DNA from: Ectobius pallidus
Lineage: Eukaryota; Arthropoda; Insecta; Blattodea; Ectobiidae
Direction: 5' to 3'
Assembly: GCA_964059195.1 (NCBI GenBank)
Contig: CAXKWD010000006.1
Location: 11,214,530 to 11,278,529 of the forward strand
Length of the DNA: 64,000 bases
Under the pieces are notes generated by a model, which was given only the letters and a program-made list of their open reading frames with translations, made no database searches and had not been told where the DNA came from. Numbering within the stretch: the stretch's first letter is position 1; each line of letters starts with the position of its first letter. The translations under genes were made by a program, and so were the position numbers. Positions 23,161 through 33,407 of the stretch are shown piece by piece.

Positions 23161-23276
23161 ATGTATATATTGGATATAAAATATACGTATAATTTACGTT
23201 TTGAATTTGACCAAACGTATGATATTTATGTAGCTCTAAAACATACGTATATTATACATATCGTGCTGCGTGGGTT

Positions 23277-24204
23277 ATTATCAACCTCAATAAAACTGTC
23301 TCAATGGATTTTCACACTACCCAAAACAAAAACCTCTTCTCTCCACAAATAACTCTCTACAATCAGACTATTGAGAAAGTTGACAGCACAGAATTCCTAG
23401 GGCTATGGGTGCAAAGCAATTTACATTGGGATGTCCACTTTGACGAAGTAAACAAGAAACTCAGCACTGCAACTTACATAATGAGAATGTTAGCCAACTG
23501 TACCACAAAAGACACACTCAGAACTGTTTACTTTGCTTACATCCAGTATCTACTCAGATACGGTTTAGCATTCTGGGGAAGGTCACCTGCTATTATAAAA
23601 TGCTTTAGAACCCAGAAAAAGATTATTAGAATTATGGAAGGACAAAATTTAAGAACACCATGTGACCCCCTTTTCAGAAAACTTGGCATTCTTCCTCTGC
23701 CCTGTCTCTATATACTGGAAAATATAATGCTAATTAGAAAGAGCACAATTGTTGGTAATTCTCCCTTCTTAATGAACAGTGATGTACACTCCCACTGCAC
23801 TAGGCACCACTCTGATCTACATCCACAACAACATAATACTACTCTATCCCAAAAAGGAGCATTTCACTCTGGTATAAAACTATATAACAGTCTTCCTAAT
23901 CATTTAAAATTATTACAACAACAAAATACGTTTAAATCCTTTCTGAGGGCATATTTGATTGACCACTGCTTTTATTCCGTTGAAGAATACCTATCCATAA
24001 ATACATAACCCAATTTCTATATTAATAACACAACTTCATCTAACTCCTTATATAATATTGATTGATTGATTTATATTACAGTGTAAAGTATTAGTTATAT
24101 TTAGTCTAGTTTAGTTTAGTATGTTTATCCGACTTGTCCAATATCAGTTGTACCTTGTACATTAATGATGTTACTGGATCAATAAAGTATTATTATTATT
24201 ATTC
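23277..24204 (+). pseudogene. LINE RT C-terminal half (element E1, 3' part)
   Basis: The open frame continues the fragment at 1-248: IINLNKTVSMDF, FLGLWVQSNLHWDVHF, YGLAFWGRSP, RTQKKIIRIMEG, PCDPLFRKLGILPLPCLYIL, HCTRHHSD, LYNSLPNHLK and FYSVEEYLSINT, stop at 24008. A 3' stretch with AATAAAG and an ATT-repeat tail ends near 24204. The order WG..., QKK-x-IR, C-x-PLF, (N/H)-x-TR, FYS-x-EEY is shared by all CR1/L2-like LINEs in the window. The ORF itself has no lesion apart from the 23 kb insertion, although the 5' part is outside view. Confidence 0.85.
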
Positions 24205-24419
24205 AGCGTGTACTTTCTCATTAAGTTGACAAGTGTAAGTTTATTTATATTGGTCATAAAAGTAAGAGTTAGTATTTCCCCACTCTTACTTAACTCATGC
24301 TTGCTGTTTTTTAATGGTGTAATGGGAGATTGATGTCTTCTCTTTTAATTCCCTCAGAGTTGCTAAATATTTTGGTTGGTATAAGTTAGTTCTGCTTCTT
24401 AAGATTAGTCTACTAGGTT

Positions 24420-26552
24420 TCACATCGTCTGCGTTAGCACTTATCAAATCATATTTAACAAACAGAAAACAATCAGTCTTTATTAGTAACTCATATTCTA
24501 AACTAAACAGTGTAAATTATGGAGTACCGCAGGGGTCAATTCTCGGTCCTCTGTTGTTTATCATCTATATGAATGATCTCCCCAGAATTATTGAATCTAT
24601 TTCTGTAAAATGTTACCTTTATGCTGATGATGTATGTATATGTTCTTCGTCTAATAATACTAATATGGAATTTCCCACTGATCTACTTAAAGACTGGTGC
24701 AATGCTAATTCGTTGTCTCTAAATCTAGATAAGACAAGAATTAGAAGTCTCTTATGACTGTAAATCAGCAAAAACTAGCGAACCAGTAAAATTTCTTGGA
24801 ATCTTCTTACAAAATGACTTAAATTGGCAATCTCATATCAACTACAGTGGACTCTTAGTAATTCGAACCCCAAGGGGAATTAGAAAAAAATCGAATTATC
24901 CAAATTTCGAATTAACCAAAACAGTGACTTTTTAAACAAAATGCTGTAAAGATGTAAAAAGTAAACTCATTGCAATAAATAATAATTATTGTACAGTGAA
25001 TCTTACCTTAATGATTGCCATCCTGTTGTTATGATGTTAATTGAAACCATTTTTTTCCACACCAAAATTGTAACCCTAAATTTAATAAAGGAATACAATG
25101 GCCCATTTAAGGGATGTTACGATCACGCGACTGCTTAAACCTTTTTAGAGTGCACTCGTCAACACTGGGAAATTCCCCGCCTCTCATACGTTTCCTATTT
25201 CCCCCGTTTTGTGTAATCTAACTTTCCAAGATTTTGTCCTTATTTTTTATGTAGGTGGACAAAATGTTCGGTAAAATTCCATATTCCTTTGCAATGTCAC
25301 ACTTCTTTCTTTCCCCTCTCTCCACCTCTCGTAACACTCCACTTTTTTTGCAGGCGTCAAACGGTGTATGCTCCACGCTTTGACATTTTCAAACACAGTC
25401 ACACTTGGAGGATAGAATGAACATTAACATTTTCACAGAAGTGTTTAATCCCTCCAATACTGTAGCGGAGAGGTGGCGGAGGGGTGAACTTCACATTCCA
25501 TTGAACATCGAGGAAGATAACAGTGGTTAAAAATACACTTTAGTACGGTACCTGCTAGGGACTAATGTTCTTCAGCGAAATAGAGAATACTTGTGGAATT
25601 CGTGGAAACAATGAACTCTTGGAATCCTCACAACATTAACACGAGACAAATTTTGGCTTCGATTTATCCAAATTAAGCTTAAAAAATTCGAATTAACTGC
25701 AATTTTTTAACATACATTTACATAGGAATTTCAAGGGGAATGAGTATTTATTCGAATTATACAGTATTTCGAATTATCCAACGTCGAATTAACCAAATTC
25801 GACTGTATATTAACCCAAAGATTAACAAAGGTATATTCTTAATAAGAAAACTTAATAACACTGTATCACTAGATGTGTTGCTATCTATTTATTATGGATA
25901 TGTCCACTCCCATCTTACGTATGGAACTATATTATGGGCAAACAATTCCCATTCCAACTGCATCTTTATTGCTCAAAAACAAGCCCTAAGAGCAATGTTC
26001 AATAAGCCTCCGAGAAGTCATTGTAAACCACTTTTCATTACAGCAAGAATTTTGTCACTACCATGTATTTATATATTACAATGTTTATTATTTATTAAAA
26101 GACATGAGAACAGCTTTCAATCTTACTCTGATGTTCACAATCACAACACTAGGCATAAAAGTGATATAAACAAACCTTATTGTCAATATTCAAAAACCTT
26201 AAAAAGTTTTTGATGTCTTTCTATAAAATTATTTAATAAACTCCCCATTTCAATTAGATCTTTAAGTACATCCAGATTCAAATCTACATTAAAGAATCTC
26301 TTAACTATGTCCTGTTTTTACAGCATTTAGGGAATTTTTAAATTATGAATTTCAATAATATTTTCCATATTAGTATTGTGAAAAATTAATTATCTAACTC
26401 TATGTATTAACAATGTTTGTTCTTGTGTACTTATACTTTCTCTTCTGTCACATGTATATATTTTTAATTTTAAGTTTCAATTGACGACGCCTATACAATC
26501 ATTACTTCTGTTATGTATTGTTTAATGGGAATAAAGAGATTTGATTTGATTT
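24420..26552 (+). pseudogene. LINE E2 RT, split by a pogo-like element
   Basis: From about 24420 the frame gives YGVPQGSILGPLLFIIYMND, YADDVCI and LSLNLDKT. One frameshift near 24735 follows, then FLGIFLQNDLNWQSHIN to 24844. After the insertion the text continues YINPKINKGIFLIRKL, YGTILWANNS, QKQALRAMFN, HCKPLF and HNTRHKSD, with a premature stop near 26213, and then fragments of the C-terminus to about 26325. An ATTTG-repeat tail lies at 26530-26552. The 5' end is truncated inside RT. Confidence 0.85.
24845..25805. mobile_element. pogo/Tigger-like non-autonomous transposon
   Basis: The ends CAGTGGACTC and, inverted, CAGTCGAATTTGGTTAATTC are flanked by TA on both sides (24843-24844, 25806-25807). 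Internal AATTCGAA / TTCGAATTA words near both ends are typical of pogo-type TIRs. At 961 bp with no DDE ORF it is non-autonomous. Removing it and one TA restores the LINE codons H-I-N-Y-I-N. Confidence 0.88.
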
Positions 26553-26559
26553 GTCTGTT

Positions 26560-27180
26560 TCTACCACCGCCGTCTCGAGAATTACACTGCCTGTCCTATG
26601 CTTTATTTTAACATGGAGTTTAGAGTATTGCTCAATTGCATAATTTCTCCAGTAGAGGCGACACAATTCACACCCAGATTGCAGCAATAACCGCCACCTA
26701 TACAACCCCCGTCTCGAGAATACACGAGTAACAGAGTCTAGAAGGCATTGCCCTATACATTACCGTACATTGCTTCTATGCGTTTGCTGCGTCAAAATAA
26801 GCATTAAACAGACACAGATACTTGTGTTATTTGTTTAGAACGTAATATTATTCCAGTATATGACACTTACCTTGAAATGGAATTTTGGAGCAATAATTAA
26901 AATAAATGTAAATTAATTAGACTATAGTTGATAGACTATATTATGAGCACCGCCGTCTCGAGGAGTAATACAGTTTAGAAGGCAGTGATTATGAGACGGC
27001 GGTGACAGCACTACATAATCAACAATGTCGTAGCAAAAAACAAGAAGCAATCTGGGTGTGAATGGTGCTGCTATCTGTAATGTCGCCGAGTACGCAAAAT
27101 TAGCCGTATTGGACAGGCAGTGTATACACGAGTAAACACGAGTGATACAGTCTAGAAGGCAGTGGTTTCTACTCTACAAG
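26560..27180. repeat. cluster of CCGCCGTCTCGAG repeats
   Basis: The word CCGCCGTCTCGAG occurs near 26567 and 26946 (with CCCCGTCTCGAG near 26706) and inverted as GAGACGGCGGT near 26991. Each direct copy is followed by a variant of AGTAATACAGTCTAGAAGGCAGTG, which recurs alone near 27146. ATTCACACCCAGATTGC (26666) is inverted at 27040-27060. The arrangement suggests repeated insertion or rearrangement of a small palindromic element. No ORF is credible. Confidence 0.65.
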
Positions 27181-27185
27181 ACATA

Positions 27186-28653
27186 GGGCCGATTGTATAA
27201 ACATCACTGACTGGAGATCAATGAGTTCAGGTTCGAGTCGTATTGTATAACACTGATCTAAGATCAACTAATCGAAGTTCAATTTTGATCCTAGTTCATA
27301 CATGAGCACTTGGCAACATCACAGAAACAGATGAGTATCGCAAGACGAGAGCATTGTTATTCTGTTTTCCTCCGTATTCAGACTGTGTTATGTGAAAGGA
27401 AGGGGAAATATGATCGAAATTAAGCAGAAAAAGGATCGTTCCTAATTGAAATTGTCTTGGGAAAATATAAAGATATTGTAGAATCCAAAAAGACGGATGC
27501 GATAATATCCATGCAAGAGCAAAATGCAATGAAAAATGTTCTGGTAATTTCATTCCTGGCGTTATAAATCGGCTTAACATTTTCACGGCTAAGTACGTAT
27601 AAATGCTTCGTCTCATGAATTGTATAAGAGCGGAGACGTAAAACTTAAGGAATTTTTGTTCATCTGTTATGTTTGTCATTCATGGAAACCAGGTAGCCTA
27701 TTCCACTGAACTTTTCTCTATCGATTTTAAACTTAATAGCCCACTGAAGTTTTTACCTCACGACTGCCTTATTACAATGTAAAATCTCAGTTCTGAAAGA
27801 GTTAATAAGTCACATAAAAAAGATAACGAAGAAAGCATTTGGGGAAAATCCAAAAACAGGTTGCCTCCTTAAGATCCTCCCACTCAAGATGTCCTAGTAG
27901 TTCCACCATAGTCGCCTAAATATCTCTCATTTAGCAGAGTTGAAAATTCGGAAAATTTTTATTTTTTCCTCTTTCTACTATTCAATCTCTTTTCTCCTTT
28001 ACCCTACCTACCTATTCCTACAATAAAAATTTTAAACCCAAGGAGACTCGAACACGGGACCGCTAGCATGACAGCCACTGGTTTTATCACTACGCCAACA
28101 AGTGAACGTTGGGGTGATAAGCGAGAATTCCTGTGTCTAAGGTTAGGGAGCTACATGAAATGGCGAAGATTGATAATTTCGTATTAGTTGCAATTGTGGT
28201 GAAAGGGTTATTTTCGTATTATAGTAATTAGTGCAGCATAATAATAACGTACAGGTTATGCTGTAGAGTTATGTTACACTGCATTATAAGGAACCTAAAA
28301 CATAGCCTATATACGCACAACTACTTTATAGCTAGAAATGTACGCACAACTACGTTATAGCTAGAAATGTATGAAGTTGTCTTTTGTGTATTTTCTTTAT
28401 ATTTATCGTAACCACACAGGTAAGCCTAATATTATGTTTATAATGAGTTAATCTTATGTCTCAAATATGAAAACAGCCCCTTGAACTGAGATCAACTAGT
28501 TTGATCGGAGAAATTTCTCCAGTCAAAATTGATCCTAGTTCAGTGCGAATTGATCTCAGATTAGCGTTTATACAACACAAATTTCCGAGTTCAGCGTGAA
28601 CTGAGATCAATTTAGTCTCTGATCCAAGATCAAACTGTTTATACAATCGGCCC
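27186..28653. mobile_element. 1.47 kb GGGCC-ended DNA transposon (Harbinger/ISL2EU-like)
   Basis: Both ends read GGGCCGATTGTATAAACA when viewed inward, and the arms continue with shuffled GATCAA/TGATCTCAG words. ATA stands on both sides (27183-27185, 28654-28656), consistent with a 3-bp duplication. No transposase is visible. Superfamily is inferred from end type and duplication length only. A tRNA-headed SINE lies inside at 28030-28210. Confidence 0.75.
28030..28210 (-). repeat. tRNA-related SINE-like repeat, copy 1
   Basis: On the minus strand, TTGGCGTAGTGATAAAACC resembles an A box and GTGTTCGAGTCTCC a B box, 45 bases apart, as in an RNA polymerase III promoter. The segment on the other side (GAGCTACATGAAATGGCGA, TTGATAATTTCGTATTAGTT) is shared with 53130-53315. 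It is a dispersed repeat rather than a functional tRNA, since the stem ends do not pair well. Confidence 0.65.
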
Positions 28654-28861
28654 ATAGAGTATCAGACTTATTTCCATTGGTTTGACCATTGTCCTCCCCC
28701 AGAGGTAGAGTTTATGTTGCAGTATTGCTCTGACATATTTTTATGTAGTAACGATGGTTTGTGTTTGTAAATGAAAACAGTATTTACAGGAAAAGGTATG
28801 TTTGGCATGCAGTATGTAGGCCTAAATAAGAATCCAGATATTGAAAACTTGAGTACCTTTA

Positions 28862-29657
28862 GAATAGAACAGAATAGAATAGAATTTTATTGTCTTTGAG
28901 CTTTTACAGCTATAGACAACGTCCTGTGTTGAATACATATTAAATTACAAATATCGTAAAATTACAGAATTATATACAAAAGGAAGTGCTAATACAGTCA
29001 ACACTTTAAAATTTAAAAGATCAAATTCACAGTGGTTCCCGTTGTTAGGTAAAATATCTAATCAATGACAATAGAGTTGCAGTCAAAGAATTTGTACTCA
29101 GAATGAAAAGGGTTATTAACCAGCCAAGTATAAACTTTACATTAATAGGCATCTCTGTGGCTACATGGGGCAATTTATTAAACAATCTCAAACCTAACAC
29201 CTCATGATTATTTAATGATTTCGATAATCTCTGAAACGGTACTTCTATTTTGTTATTTTTTCTTGTGTCATAATTATGCAAGTCTTTCCTTAATATGTGA
29301 GAAGATAATTTTTATTTTTTTTATTTTTAAAGAAAAACTTTGTAGATGTACAGGTTTACTACGGTAAGACATCCAAACTTAATAAATAAAGGTTTACAGT
29401 GGTCAAATTTATGTGAATCTGTGACTATCCTGATTATTTTCTTTTGTATAAGAAGAATATGTTGAATATGATAGCTGTTACCCCAAAGTACTATCCCATA
29501 CGAGATAATGCTCTGAAACAATGCAAAATATGCAGCTCTAGTATAATTATGAGGGACACAATTTGTCAGGATCCTCAATAGATGGATAACTCTGGAGAGT
29601 TTCTTAGCTATATAATTGATATGCGGCTCCCATGTTATCTTGCTATCTAAAAATAAG
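28862..29657 (-). pseudogene. LINE RT C-terminal remnant
   Basis: Minus-strand frames give LFLDSKITWEPHINYIAKKL, YGIVLWGNSYH, LIQKKIIRIVTD, HCKPLFIKFG, TVVNLYIY and, after a T-run frameshift near 29320, HNYDTRKNN, LGLRLFNKLPH. An AGAAT-repeat tail on the plus strand at 28862-28890 marks the 3' end. The upstream part is cut at about 29657, where a plus-strand LINE begins. Confidence 0.82.
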
Positions 29658-31240
29658 CCTAGAAATATATGTTGATAAAACTGAACTAATGGCAATTAGT
29701 CCAAATAGGCTTGTCCAAAAATTAAATGCAGAGAATGGAATGTTAAATATAAAGTCAAAACAAGTAAATAACTTTTTGGGAATTTCATATAGACCATGTC
29801 TGTAATAAACTATCCTCCAATTTATTTTTGCTTAGAAGAATTGTTTCTTATCTTTCTTCTGATGTTCTAAAAATGGTCTATTTCGGTCTAATATATCCCT
29901 TCTTATCTTATGGAATTTGGACTCAGTGAAGGAGGATAGCTATCAGATTCTTACCACCGAATCTATAGTCCTCCCCCAAGTAAGCATGCTTACCTACCTA
30001 GGTGGCAGCTATCGACAGAGGTCTGCTACCTGGCAAACCCCTAGCGGTCTCCCAGAACTGTCACCAACACGCTTTCCGTCTGCAAGCCATGTGGCACGAA
30101 CTTCCCGCGTCAACTTTGACGATATGCTGGAGTTTGCAAACTATGTGAAAATCATAGACGAGCAAGCGAGAAGAATGTTGTCGTAGCTATATGTAAGCGA
30201 CATGGAGGACCCTTTTCACAAATATTGGGATCGCAAATTTAAAGTGCAATTCAGATTTTAAAGGTAAACAAACAATGAAGACCAGTTCCTGCTGGCCCCT
30301 CCCCTGTGCTACTGCCGAAGGCGTGCGTAGCAGGTGGAGATGATAGGCGCGGCCAGCTTAACATATTGGATATTGCCAACATCCACTTAGAATAATACAA
30401 TGTTCTTATGCTTAAAATTATTACGATGAACTTTTTATAATAGTAAAACCAGATGGTTTTATTCAGAAAATGTTTAGTATTCCTCATAAATGTTCTTAAA
30501 AAATACAACTGGTGAAAATGTATACGGACTTCCTCCCTATCATATTGGTCACTATGAAGTAGTCATTTTAGCTCGACTGTGATGCATCTACATGGTTGCC
30601 ATTTACTGCAAAATCCGAACTCCTACTGGAACCTCCGCTGGCAGAGGTTTCACGATACGGAACTCATAAGGGCCTGCCAGCTGGGTATGGGTAAGCCCCT
30701 ATACCTGGCAGAGCTTTATAAATCTGACGGTTAAATGTAGAAACTGGCAACAGAGAGCCATGGACAGAGAAGATTGGAGGTCTCGAATGAAGAAGGCCCA
30801 GGCCCGCTTTGGGCTGTAGTGCCATTGGAAGAAGAAGAAGAAGAAGAACTTATGGAATTGCTCTTTGGGGAGGCACATATGACATACATATAAAAAGAAT
30901 TTTCGTTCGTCAAAAACAGGCTATAAGACTAATAGCTAAAGAACCACCAAGAATATAATGTAAAAGCTTGTTTATTAATAAGAACATATTAACTGTCTAT
31001 CATACTGCCTTGATGGTTAAAAACGACTCAAAATTAACATGGATTAATTCCGATGTTCATACTTGCAACACAAGACAAAAATTAGATTATCACGTAATTC
31101 CTAGACGATTAAAATTCACATAAGAGTCAATTGCCATTTGTTCGAAGAGCCATACTTAATAACTCACTCCCTAAGGAAATAAAATCACTCACAGGTGAAA
31201 GATTTAAAACAGAATTTTAAAAAATGGCTTATTCAACTCT
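29658..31240 (+). pseudogene. LINE RT remnant, plus strand, split by a retro-insertion
   Basis: Fragments include VDKTELMAISPN, NFLGISYRP, LFLLRRIVSYLSS and SYGIWT up to 29919. After the insertion come LWGG, RQKQAIRLIAKEPPRI, LTWINSDVHTCNTRQKLD and NSLPKEIKSLTGERFKTEF (to about 31220). Several stops and frameshifts are present. It is joined head-to-head to the minus-strand LINE at 29657. Confidence 0.75.
29919..30848 (+). mobile_element. 930-bp retro-insertion with target duplication and (GAA)n tail
   Basis: CTTATGGAATT is repeated on both sides (29907-29917 and 30849-30859), and the insert ends in six GAA units, the signs of target-primed reverse transcription. Just before the tail the plus strand encodes NWQQRAMDREDWRSRMKKA, then ARFGL and a stop: the C-terminus typical of RTE-like RT polyproteins (A-x-DR-x-x-WR). 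The 5' part has an 89-codon ORF (29917-30186) without a recognised family. The insert is thus a chimera, or the 3' end of a longer, internally deleted element. Confidence 0.7.
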
Positions 31241-31244
31241 GTCC

Positions 31245-31335
31245 TTATTCCCTAGACGATTGATCTGGGGACCTTCAGAATACGAGTCCAAGGCGTTACC
31301 ATTTGGCCAACTCAGTCAGTTTGACGGTGTCGTTT
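31245..31335 (-). repeat. tRNA-like SINE head
   Basis: On the minus strand, GTTGGCCAAATGGTAACGCC resembles an A box and, 35 bases later, TCCCCAGATCAATCG a decayed B box. It looks like the tRNA-derived head of another SINE. A complete body was not delimited. Confidence 0.4.
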
Positions 31336-31389
31336 GATAAGCATAAGTGAAGGAATAGTGTTAACTGTCAAATTATACTGGTAGAAAAA

Positions 31390-31885
31390 ATTTAAAAAAC
31401 ATGTGACCCTTAATTAGTCGTTACTCTGGTATCGGTCAACCGATTAGGTCCAAAATTAATAGGCTTCTTGCCATGGACGTTATAAATGCGTATACCAAGT
31501 TTCATGAAAATTCGATAAAGCATATTTGAGTTATGGGGCCTTATGTTATATAATACCATAAAAATGCACTAAATTGGGCATTATTCCGGTACCGGCGAAC
31601 CGATTTGGTCCAGTATCAACAGACGTCTTTCCATGGACATTATAAATGTGTATACAAAGTTTCATGAAAATCAGATAAAGTATATTTTAGTTATGGTGCT
31701 TTTAAATAAAAACACTAAATTGTGTTTGACGCCGGTACCGGTGAACCGATTTGGTTCAATAACTATAGGGTTCTTCCCATGGATATTATAAATGCGTATA
31801 CCAAGTTTCATGAAAATCTGATAACGCATATTTGAGTTATGGCGCGTACAGACACACGGACAGACATTTTTCGTCCCCCACACAC
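31390..31885 (-). repeat. three diverged tandem copies of a ~140-bp LINE 3'-end-like unit
   Basis: Units at about 31400-31545, 31546-31690 and 31691-31840 share GAACCGATTTGGT, CCATGGA-x-(G/A)TTATAAATG, GTATAC-AAGTTTCATGAAAAT and TTGAGTTATGG. The last continues into CGTACAGACACACGGACAG. AAGTTTCATGAAAAT... followed by an ACAGACAGACGG-like end is a known feature of arthropod RTE and related 3' untranslated ends. Confidence 0.8.
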
Positions 31886-32634
31886 AATCTCATAAAGTAC
31901 CATACTGGCACTTAATAAACTTAATGCTATCTGAGTTGTTGTGTACCTGTAAATCCCTGAGGAAAAAGTAAAGTTGCTGTGTTTTGCCATCATTAAGTAA
32001 GAATCCGTTAGCTCTAAACCATAGTGACGCTTGAGAAAGTGTCTTTTGAGTTAAATTCTGAAGAATATTAAGATCTGAGTTACTATTAATAAAAGTGGAG
32101 TCATCCACATACATTATAGTATGAGCATTTAAGAAGGAAGGCAAATCATTAATCATTTGAATAAATAGTAGTGGTCCCAATACAGAACCTTGCGGTACCC
32201 CATATTTGAGTTTTACAATTCCTGACCTAGCATTTCCAACACCCACAATTTGTTTACGTCTTTCCAGAAATGACTTAAGCAATATTATACCTTTAACTGC
32301 AATTCCATAAAACCTTAACTTATCTAAGAGTACATCATGATGTACACAATCAAACGCCTTACTCAGGTCACAGAAGGTGGCCTGAGCAAAGCCTTTATTT
32401 TCAAAATTATGCATAACTTTCTTTACCATACATTCCATTGCATCCTCAGTAGACTTACCTCTAGTAAAACCGAATTGTTCACTACAAATTATTTTACAGT
32501 GGTTTAAGTAGCTGCTTAATTGAGAATACATTATTCTTCCTATAATTATTGAAAAGACTGGAGTTATTGAAATAGGCCTGTAACTAGCCGGGCAAGCTTT
32601 ATCACCCTTCTTGTAAATTGCTGTGACTCTAGAT

Positions 32635-32886
32635 CAGTGGTTCTTAACCTGGGTTTGATCGAACCCCAGGGGTTCAGTGAGTAAGTCTCGCGGGTTTGGC
32701 GGAGGTCAAAACACACCCGACTCATATGATTCGTGATGACATGCCCCGCTTGTCCATCATTGGCTGCAGGTGATCACGCAACATATATATACATATATAT
32801 ATTGTTTTTGCAATTAAGAAGTGTTCGGTGAACACGCATATGAAACTGGTGGGGTTCAGTACCTTTAACAAGGGTAAGAACCACTG
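32635..32886. mobile_element. hAT MITE with perfect 8-bp duplication
   Basis: This 252-bp element has ends CAGTGGTTCTTAACC and, inverted, CAGTGGTTCTTACCC. CTCTAGAT flanks both sides exactly (32627-32634, 32887-32894). It sits inside the LINE codons F-K-P-S-R-V, which are restored on removal. It contains an AT dinucleotide-rich centre and no ORF. All features fit a hAT-derived miniature element. Confidence 0.93.
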
Positions 32887-33407
32887 CTCTAGATGGTTTG
32901 AAAATATCAGGAAAAGTGTCTTCATTTAAACATTTGTTTAATAGATAAACTAGAGGCTCTACTACAGAATCAATTATCCTTTTTTAAAATATTACTCGAA
33001 AGATCATAAATATCTACACTGTCCGAGGAATTTTTTTACAATATCTAAAATTACATAAGAAGTTATTTCGGTAAAATTAAAGCTGTTATACTGTGCCTTT
33101 ACCTTCCCAGCTAACTTCATACCTAAGGGTGTTTCAACAGGCTTAACCAGAGAGCCACATATTTCACTCACTGATTGAATACGATAAATTTATTAAATAC
33201 ATTTGGTGCAATTGTTGAACCCACCTCCACGCTACTTAAACAGGATTGATTAACTTCCAAGTTTTTACATTTATTCTTTGCTGTATGAATACTACTCTTA
33301 TTAAATGATTTTTTTGTCTCATTAATAGTGTGTTTATATTCATTTTTAGATTCATTATAAGCTAGTTTAAAGTATTCGGTCTTAAATTTCTTAAGTAGAT
33401 CATAGTA

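Larger units (their letters stand above)
249..23274. mobile_element. giant 23 kb composite insertion with CCCAC(T/G)CAGCAC terminal inverted repeats
   Basis: The left end reads CCCACTCAGCACACATATGT and the right end, read inward on the other strand, CCCACGCAGCACGATATGTA. Both ends continue into AT-rich sequence full of TACGTA/ATGTAT words. The left flank ends ...CTT and the right flank begins TTATT, consistent with a 2-bp TT duplication. Removing 249-23276 restores one LINE RT frame. No transposase belonging to these ends was recognised; everything coding inside belongs to nested elements. Subtracting those leaves roughly 7-8 kb of original sequence. Short duplication, short TIRs and repeat-rich subterminal regions recall CACTA/EnSpm-like elements, but the ends are CCCAC rather than CACTA, so the superfamily is unresolved. 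The boundaries are seen; the single-element origin is inferred. Confidence 0.7.

Noticed and set aside
249..23274. Calling the giant insertion a Maverick/Polinton or a virus-derived element
   Set aside because: No DNA polymerase B, integrase, ATPase or capsid gene was seen, and the 2-bp duplication does not fit the 6-bp one of Polintons.
28030..28120. Functional tRNA genes (also 53785-53860, 62470-62530)
   Set aside because: A/B-box-like words are present but acceptor and anticodon stems do not fold convincingly, and copies share non-tRNA bodies; treated as SINE heads.
30731..30913. Serine-rich minus ORF
   Set aside because: Translation of the GAA tail of the retro-insertion.
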